Below are positions 14,578 to 18,356 of a DNA stretch of 18,356 nucleotides, piece after piece (the stretch's first letter is position 1; the number at the start of each line of letters is the position of its first letter). Source of the DNA: CF-161 sp035259145 (GTDB taxonomy: Bacteria; Chloroflexota; Dormibacteria; Dormibacterales; Dormibacteraceae); contig DATFWQ010000048.1 of assembly GCA_035259145.1 (NCBI GenBank), forward strand, positions 1-18,356. The letters run 5' to 3'. The notes under the pieces are model-generated. The model made no database searches. It had not been told where the DNA came from and saw only the letters and a list, made by a program, of their open reading frames with translations. The translations under genes and the position numbers were made by a program.

Positions 14578-14896
14578 TGTCCGACCTCGGCGCTGGTCGG
14601 TCGCGGTGTCAGCGACGCTGCTTGGGACGGAGGCTCTCCGGGCAGCCGCTCGGCACTCGCCTGAGCTGGTGCGGGCCACGCGCATTGCGCTTCGCGACGT
14701 GGCCTTCATTGAACTGAGTCGCGAGCTCATGGACCAGGCGGGTGCGCTCACGCCGCCAGACGTCCGTTCGTTCGATGCAATTCATCTCGCGGCAGCGCTG
14801 TCGCTGGGCGATGATCTCGACAAAGTGGTCACCTATGACGGCCGCATGCTGGCGGCAGCCAGCGCCTGTGCTCTGGTGGTGTCCAGTCCTGCCTGA
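14576..14896 (+). pseudogene. PIN-domain (VapC-type) toxin remnant lacking its N-terminus
   Basis: From about 14588 to 14896 the frame reads RRWSVAVSATLLGTEALRAAAR, RSFDAIHLAAALSLG and VVTYDGRMLAAA, the C-terminal two thirds of a VapC PIN ribonuclease: the conserved Glu of the TE pair and the later Asp residues are present. The N-terminal strand with the first catalytic Asp is missing, because the homology runs back directly into the end of the synthetase gene with no in-frame start except a GTG at 14606 inside the domain. A 96-residue product could be made from that GTG but should lack an active site. No antitoxin gene is present. It is best read as a degraded toxin-antitoxin locus cut at the operon border. 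Confidence 0.65.
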
Positions 14897-15030
14897 CGCT
14901 GGCCGGCGCCCGCGCCGCCTCACTGGCACCACGGTCGCTGACCTGACCGGCCCAAAAGGGGGGAGAGGTCCCCGCCCGAGTACACTCGATCATGTTCCTG
15001 CGGCGGCACGTTACGGCAAGGAGGTTCGTC

Positions 15031-15087
15031 ATGAAGAGCGAAGACGATGCCACGTCCACGTGTGCCGAGGAGCTGTCCGCGGCCTGA
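15031..15087 (+). CDS. 18-codon leader peptide ORF
   Basis: A near-perfect Shine-Dalgarno AAGGAGG (15018-15024) stands 6 bases before ATG 15031, and the frame encodes MKSEDDATSTCAEELSAA before TGA at 15085-15087. The ribosome-binding site is among the strongest in the window, which argues that the ORF is translated. The ORF ends 9 bases before a stem that can pair with the ribosome-binding site of the next gene. The peptide has no recognisable domain; it is acidic with one cysteine. An in-frame ATG at 14992 would give 31 residues but has no ribosome-binding site. The 134-bp gap upstream of it holds a possible -10 TACACT (14981-14986) without a matching -35. Confidence 0.5.
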   Translation: MKSEDDATSTCAEELSAA

Positions 15088-15095
15088 GCGCGACG

Positions 15096-15118
15096 CTCCT
15101 CGATCTGAGAGGAGATCG
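15096..15118 (+). promoter_or_regulatory. Hairpin region able to sequester the Shine-Dalgarno of the HEAT-like gene
   Basis: CTCCTC (15096-15101) can pair with GAGGAG (15109-15114), which is the ribosome-binding site of the gene starting at GTG 15121. An alternative stem, CGATCT (15101-15106) with AGATCG (15113-15118), would instead leave GAGAGG in its loop. The two stems are mutually exclusive. With the leader ORF stop at 15087, this is the geometry of translational attenuation, in which a ribosome at the leader stop covers the anti-Shine-Dalgarno arm. Confidence 0.45.
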
Positions 15119-15120
15119 CT

Positions 15121-15450
15121 GTGCCCGACCACTCAAGACTCGAGGCGCCAGACGGCTTGCTGGAGGCGCTTCGCTCGGCGGACGTTGACACTCGCATCCG
15201 GGCGCTGCACCGTGTCTGCCCATGCGGAGGGTCCTTCGCTGTTTACGAGCGATACATGGACGAGGTCAGACGCCTCCGGAAGGACCCCAGTCCGAAGGTC
15301 CGGAAGGTTGCGGTCCATGTCGAGGAGGACGCAGGCCACATCGAGATGATGCTGGCCAGACTGGACGTCGCCGAAGAACATGGGGTCCGTTTTGGCGATA
15401 GGACCTTCACCGGAAACTGGCGATCGCGCCGAGCGCGCGCACATAGATGA
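15121..15450 (+). CDS. Small HEAT-like protein of unknown function
   Basis: This 109-residue protein starts at GTG 15121, 6 bases after GAGAGGAG (15107-15114). It contains LEALRSADVDTRIRALHRVCPCGG and RKDPSPKVRKVAVHVEEDAGHIEMML, helical pairs like those of HEAT repeats, with a CPCG pair between them that could bind a metal or be redox active. The C-terminus is strongly basic. No signal peptide or membrane segment. It is likely cytosolic; I do not recognise a function. The upstream leader ORF and hairpin suggest translational control. A second high-GC3 frame begins near its end. Confidence 0.7.
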   Translation: MPDHSRLEAPDGLLEALRSADVDTRIRALHRVCPCGGSFAVYERYMDEVRRLRKDPSPKVRKVAVHVEEDAGHIEMMLARLDVAEEHGVRFGDRTFTGNWRSRRARAHR

Positions 15451-15649
15451 CTGTGGCGGCGGGCTATCCGGCCTGCTGCCGGCGATCCGCGCCGCGAGGT
15501 GCCTGTCGGGCTCGGGCCCCTACGTTGAGATCCCACTTCCCGTCCGCCTGGACTTCCGCGACCCGCTCGAGGTTGTGGCCATTGGCGCCGTCGCGAAGCG
15601 CGGGCCGCCCGACCTCCTCTACGCCACGACGCTTGTTTCGATCTTCTGA
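15380..15649 (+). CDS. Hypothetical short ORF, possibly the continuation of the HEAT-like gene through a frameshift
   Basis: The frame ending at TGA 15647-15649 encodes about 89 residues if read from ATG 15380, ending in YVEIPLPVRLDFRDPLEVV and DLLYATTLVSIF. From about 15413 onward the third codon positions are almost all G or C, the pattern of real genes here, while the first 30 bases are not. No start with a ribosome-binding site exists in the GC3-rich part. So it is either a coupled gene overlapping the HEAT-like gene by 71 bp, or a distal part separated from it by a frameshift near 15400-15415. Its stop overlaps the Shine-Dalgarno of the cupredoxin-like gene, consistent with an operon. 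Function unknown. Confidence 0.4.
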   Translation: MGSVLAIGPSPETGDRAERAHIDDCGGGLSGLLPAIRAARCLSGSGPYVEIPLPVRLDFRDPLEVVAIGAVAKRGPPDLLYATTLVSIF

Positions 15650-15662
15650 GGAGGTTCACGAT

Positions 15663-16028
15663 ATGCGTCCAGCTTCAGTGGCCATCATCGCCGCGGTGGT
15701 CGTGGTGTTCCTGGCGGCCGGCGGCTACCTGATCTTCGGCCGGGGTAGCGGCGGCGGTGGCGAGCCAGTCACGGTCAACGTCTCCGTCACCGGTACGAGG
15801 ATGCAGCCACCTACGATCCCCGTCCACCAGGGCGATCGGGTCACCGCCAACGTGACGGCGGACAGGAAGGAAGAGATCCATCTTCACGGCTACGACATCA
15901 TCTTCAACGTGGAGAAGGCCGGGGACACCGTGACCCACACCTTCACTGCGGACAAGACCGGCAATTTCGACATCGAGATCGAGGACACCGGTACCGGCAT
16001 CGGCTCGCTGGTGGTTCAGCCCCGATAA
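15663..16028 (+). CDS. Membrane-anchored cupredoxin-like protein
   Basis: This 121-residue protein has an N-terminal hydrophobic segment (about residues 5-26, AIIAAVVVVFLAAGGYLIF) followed by a glycine-rich linker and an extracytoplasmic beta domain. PPTIPVHQGDRVTANVTADRKEEIHLHGYD and TVTHTFTADKTGNFDIEIEDTG match the cupredoxin-like fold. The HLHGYD histidines are present, but the usual C-terminal copper ligands (Cys or Met with a second His) are not: the last strand reads GTGIGSLVVQP. It may bind copper weakly or be structural. The start is ATG 15663, 8 bases after GAGGAGG (15648-15654). It converges on the GH15 gene and shares a terminator with it. Confidence 0.8.
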   Translation: MRPASVAIIAAVVVVFLAAGGYLIFGRGSGGGGEPVTVNVSVTGTRMQPPTIPVHQGDRVTANVTADRKEEIHLHGYDIIFNVEKAGDTVTHTFTADKTGNFDIEIEDTGTGIGSLVVQPR

Positions 16029-16033
16029 GGCCG

Positions 16034-16061
16034 GGGCGGCCGGCGGACCAGCCGGCCGCCC
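16034..16061. terminator. Bidirectional hairpin terminator between the cupredoxin-like and GH15 genes
   Basis: GGGCGGCCGGC (16034-16044) pairs perfectly with GCCGGCCGCCC (16051-16061) around a 6-nt loop. It lies in the 36-bp gap between two convergent stop codons, 5 bp after one and 3 bp before the other, so it can end transcription from both sides. There is no T-tract, as is common in high-GC genomes. Confidence 0.65.
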
Positions 16062-16064
16062 AGC

Positions 16065-17882
16065 TCACCCCGCCGCCGCCCGCTCGGCCTGGGATATCGC
16101 CCAGGCCGCGTTGACCAGCCCGATGTGGCTGAAGGCCTGCGGGAAGTTGCCCAGGAGCTCCCCGCTTTGCGGGTCGACTTCCTCGGAGAGGAGGCCCACG
16201 TCGTTGGCGTATGTGATGGCCTGTTCGAACTTCCTCCGCGACCGGTCCAGCTCGCCTGCTTCGGCGAGCGCCTGTGCCAGCCAGAAGGTACAGATGAGGA
16301 ACGTCCCCTCCTCGCCTTCGAGTCCATCGTGCGACCGGTAACGGTAGACAAGGCCGCGCGCGTCGGTCAGTCTGGCGTCGATGGCGTCGATCGTCGAGCG
16401 CACCCGAGCATCGGTGCCGGGCAGAAAGCCGACGATGGGCAGCATCAGCGCGGACGCGTCCAGCTCGTCTGAACCGAAGGACTGCGTGAACGCTCCGGTC
16501 GATTGACTCCAGCCGAGTGTCTCGATGGCCTCGCGGATTCGCTCCCGTGTCTTTTCCCAGGTAGCGACCCGGTCGGCGGCGCACAGCTGTTCAGCAAGGT
16601 CGATCGCAGATTGGAGCGCTACCCAGCACATCAGCTTCGAGTACAGGAAGTGACGCGGCTCGCCTCGGACCTCCCAGATGCCCTGGTCAGTCTCCTCCCA
16701 CCGCTCGGCAGCGGTGTCGGCCACCTCGACGAGAAAGTCCGTCGTAGCCTGGTCGAGCGAGCCGAGCTGGTCGCGCAGCCGGCGCGCCGCGCTGAGCAGC
16801 TCTCCATACACGTCCAGCTGGCGCTGGCTCCAGGCACCGTTGCCCACCCGCACGGGACGGCTGTCGCGCCAGCCTGAGAGGTGAGGAAGCTCGCGTTCGG
16901 TCAGGTCGTGTTCCCCGCCGACCCCGAACATTATCTGGAGATCGCTCTCGTGCACGCGGGCGGCGGCCGCGGCCGCCATCCACGCGAAGAAGCGGTGTGC
17001 TTCGTCCGGACAGGCCGCCACCCACAGCGCTTCCAGTGTCAGGCTGGCGTCGCGCACCCACGTGTAGCGGTAGTCCCAGTTGCGATCCGCGCCGACCGCC
17101 TCGGGCAGGGAGGTGGTGGGTGCGGCGACGATGGCGCCGGTCGGCTGGTAGGTCAGCGCCTGCAGGACGCGCCCACTGTGGTGAACGAGCTCACGCCAGG
17201 GACCTTCGTATCCCTGGTGGAGGTCGGACCACGTCCGCCAGCCGCGGATGGTGGCCTCCACACGCTCTTCAACTGCCCGCTCAGTCCACGGCGGTGGGAC
17301 CGGCACCGAGCTGGTGACGTGCTCCAGGGCGAAGCACATCGACTCGCCGGCGGAGAGCTTGATCGTGCCGCCGGCGGACGTGCGCTGGATCTCGAGCGCC
17401 GCAGCGCACGACAGCACCAGCACGTCGGCCCCACCGCGAGCCACGACCGCGCCTTCCACGGGGACGAGCAGTGGATGGACCAACCCGTACTCCATGCGTG
17501 GCTGATACTCGATGCTCAGATCCACCCTTCCGTCGACGCACTGGGCACGTCGCAACAGCACGCCAGGCGAGCCACGCCCCAGCTCATGACCGAGCTCGTC
17601 CGGCCCCGCGGCCATGGTGTCCAGCAGCACAAGCGTCCCCGTCGGGGTGCGAAAGGTCGTCTCCAGGACCATCGTGCCCTCGAGATAGCGCCGGCTGATG
17701 TCGGCCTCGCCCGCCGGGTGCAGCGACCAATGGCCGGCCACCTCGTCGAGCAGTCGGGCAAAGACCGAGGGGCGATCGAAACGCCCCGGGCAGAGCCAGT
17801 CGACGGAGCCGTCGCGGCTGACCAGAGCCGCCGAGCGGCAGTCGGAGATCAGCGCGTAGTCCGCGATGGGCCTGCTTCTCAT
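16065..17882 (-). CDS. Glycoside hydrolase family 15 protein (glucoamylase/trehalase type)
   Basis: This 605-residue intracellular GH15 enzyme hydrolyses terminal alpha-glucosidic bonds; actinobacterial members of this layout are often trehalases or glucoamylases. The N-terminal beta domain begins PIADYALISDCRSAALVSRDGSVDWLC. The (alpha/alpha)6 barrel shows NWDYRYTWVRDASLTLEALW, then DQGIWEVRGEPRHFLYSKLMCWVAL with a likely catalytic Glu, EGTFLICTFWLAQALAEAG with the second likely catalytic Glu, and LLGNFPQAFSHIGLVNAAW. Length and order are normal and no signal peptide is seen. The start is ATG 17882, with AGGA 7 bases ahead. It is divergent from mop across a 157-bp region that holds a double-hairpin repeat. 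Substrate (trehalose or maltooligosaccharide) cannot be decided here. Confidence 0.92.
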   Translation of the reverse strand: MRSRPIADYALISDCRSAALVSRDGSVDWLCPGRFDRPSVFARLLDEVAGHWSLHPAGEADISRRYLEGTMVLETTFRTPTGTLVLLDTMAAGPDELGHELGRGSPGVLLRRAQCVDGRVDLSIEYQPRMEYGLVHPLLVPVEGAVVARGGADVLVLSCAAALEIQRTSAGGTIKLSAGESMCFALEHVTSSVPVPPPWTERAVEERVEATIRGWRTWSDLHQGYEGPWRELVHHSGRVLQALTYQPTGAIVAAPTTSLPEAVGADRNWDYRYTWVRDASLTLEALWVAACPDEAHRFFAWMAAAAAARVHESDLQIMFGVGGEHDLTERELPHLSGWRDSRPVRVGNGAWSQRQLDVYGELLSAARRLRDQLGSLDQATTDFLVEVADTAAERWEETDQGIWEVRGEPRHFLYSKLMCWVALQSAIDLAEQLCAADRVATWEKTRERIREAIETLGWSQSTGAFTQSFGSDELDASALMLPIVGFLPGTDARVRSTIDAIDARLTDARGLVYRYRSHDGLEGEEGTFLICTFWLAQALAEAGELDRSRRKFEQAITYANDVGLLSEEVDPQSGELLGNFPQAFSHIGLVNAAWAISQAERAAAG

Positions 17883-17948
17883 CGCAGCATCCTGTCGAAA
17901 AAGTGAGTAGGCATTCTCATTCGACCCGGTAGCGCGTCGGATAGGTTA

Positions 17949-17958
17949 TCTCGCGAGA
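17949..17958. promoter_or_regulatory. Palindrome TCTCGCGAGA upstream of the GH15 gene
   Basis: A perfect 10-bp palindrome lies 67 bp upstream of the GH15 start codon and 82 bp before the mop start codon, next to the double-hairpin repeat. It has the form of a small operator; there is no direct evidence for a regulator. Confidence 0.25.
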
Positions 17959-17960
17959 CT

Positions 17961-18007
17961 CTCCCCCGCGAAGTCGGGGGAGTACCCGGCAAAGCCGGGG
18001 GAGGGGG
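17961..18007. repeat. Double-hairpin GC repeat, left copy (inverted relative to the right copies)
   Basis: CTCCCCCG (17961-17968) pairs with CGGGGGAG (17975-17982), and CCCGGC (17985-17990) pairs with GCCGGG (17994-17999), giving two adjacent hairpins. The reverse complement of this stretch recurs after mop (18281-18356). It sits upstream of both divergent genes, so it is not a terminator for either of them. Confidence 0.75.
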
Positions 18008-18039
18008 GTCAAAGATGAAAACGAAAGGGAGGCACACCA

Positions 18040-18243
18040 TTGGAGATCAGCGCGCGCAATCAGCTTCCAGGCGAGGTGACGTCGATCAAGTCGGGCACGG
18101 TCATGGCTGAGATCGAAGTAAGGATTGAGCCGGGGAGCATCGTCGCAGCCATCACCGACGCTTCGCGTGAGCGTCTCGGACTCAAGACTGGAGACCGCGT
18201 GACCGTCTTCATCAAAGCGACCGACGTGCTGCTCGGAAAGTGA
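18040..18243 (+). CDS. mop: Mop: small molybdate-binding TOBE/Mop-domain protein
   Basis: This 67-residue protein matches single-domain Mop (molbindin) proteins in length and layout: MEISARNQLPGEVTSIKSG at the N-terminus (ISARNQL is a hallmark), then a variable segment and VFIKATDVLLGK at the end. Mop proteins form hexamers that bind molybdate or tungstate in the cytosol and are thought to store or buffer it. The start is TTG 18040, preceded by GGGAGG (18027-18032) at a 7-base spacing; the fold starts exactly there. The gene stands alone, divergent from the GH15 gene, and is enclosed by inverted copies of the double-hairpin repeat. It fits the molybdenum needs of the CO dehydrogenase-type cluster at the other end of the window. 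Confidence 0.88.
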   Translation: MEISARNQLPGEVTSIKSGTVMAEIEVRIEPGSIVAAITDASRERLGLKTGDRVTVFIKATDVLLGK

Positions 18244-18280
18244 CTCCTGCGTCATGCCGCAGATGAGAGCGCTCTAGCAC

Positions 18281-18356
18281 CCTCCTCCGGCGTCGCCGGG
18301 TACTCCCCCGACTTCGCGGGATCCCCTCCCCCGGCTTCGCCGGGTACTCCCCCGAC
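18281..18356. repeat. Double-hairpin GC repeat, right copies (two tandem units, second cut by the window end)
   Basis: Two units share CCGGGTACTCCCCCGAC, at 18296-18312 and 18340-18356, giving a 44-bp period. They are the reverse complement of the left copy at 17961-18007 with few differences. Being 38 bp after the mop stop, they could end its transcript. The array may continue beyond the window. Confidence 0.75.

Noticed and set aside
13174..14751. 525-codon minus-strand open frame opposite acyl-CoA synthetase copy 2
   Set aside because: Shadow of a gene with all catalytic motifs intact; the low-complexity His/Arg/Asp-rich translation is typical of antisense GC-rich frames.
14981..14986. 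TACACT as a promoter -10 for the leader ORF
   Set aside because: No acceptable -35 at 16-18 bp spacing, so I mention it only as a possibility under the leader ORF.
18266..18275. Palindrome AGAGCGCTCT after mop
   Set aside because: It has no loop for an RNA hairpin and is short enough to occur by chance in GC-rich DNA.

Overview
This is a GC-rich window (about two thirds G+C, frequent GTG and TTG starts, tightly overlapped genes), which suggests a soil actinomycete or a related high-GC lineage such as Chloroflexota or Dormibacterota. The lineage is inferred from composition and gene families only. There is no rRNA, no tRNA and no recognisable insertion sequence. No stretch longer than 300 bases lacks a gene.

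Region 1 (1-4801, + strand) is the distal part of an aerobic CO-dehydrogenase-type molybdenum hydroxylase cluster. It holds the last codons of a CoxL-like large subunit, CoxM (FAD subunit), CoxD (MoxR-type AAA+ ATPase), an ankyrin-repeat protein, CoxE (VWA protein) and a CoxF/XdhC protein. The L-then-M order and the ankyrin gene between coxD and coxE are notable.

Region 2 (4761-6652, - strand) is a two-gene operon, protein-L-isoaspartate methyltransferase then an Mrp/ApbC-type P-loop ATPase. It converges on coxF with a 41-bp overlap of coding ends.

Region 3 (6671-7938) is the most unusual stretch. Two arrays of exactly 41-bp tandem units (five upstream, three downstream) flank a single gene for an AbiEi-antitoxin-like/DUF559 protein with an apparent PD-(D/E)XK nuclease core. 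Both arrays are preceded by the same 8-mer, TGAACGCC. Each unit carries a near-palindrome around GTAC, and most carry a second hairpin whose arms vary between copies.

Region 4 (7931-14577) holds endonuclease IV on the - strand. Divergent from it is a + strand operon: an N-terminally extended MocA/MobA-like nucleotidyltransferase, a PaaK-like adenylate-forming ligase, and two paralogous acyl-CoA synthetases separated by a small PPOX-fold (FMN-binding split-barrel) gene. The MocA-like gene could supply molybdopterin cytosine dinucleotide to the Region 1 enzyme.

Region 5 (14578-16064) has a decapitated PIN-domain (VapC) remnant, an 18-codon leader ORF followed by a hairpin that can hide the ribosome-binding site of a small HEAT-like gene, a short high-GC3 ORF, and a membrane-anchored cupredoxin-like protein. 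Region 6 (16065-18356) holds a GH15 glycosidase gene and, divergent from it, a small Mop molybdate-binding protein enclosed by inverted copies of a GC-rich double-hairpin repeat. Molybdenum is the theme linking the cox cluster, the MocA-like gene and mop.
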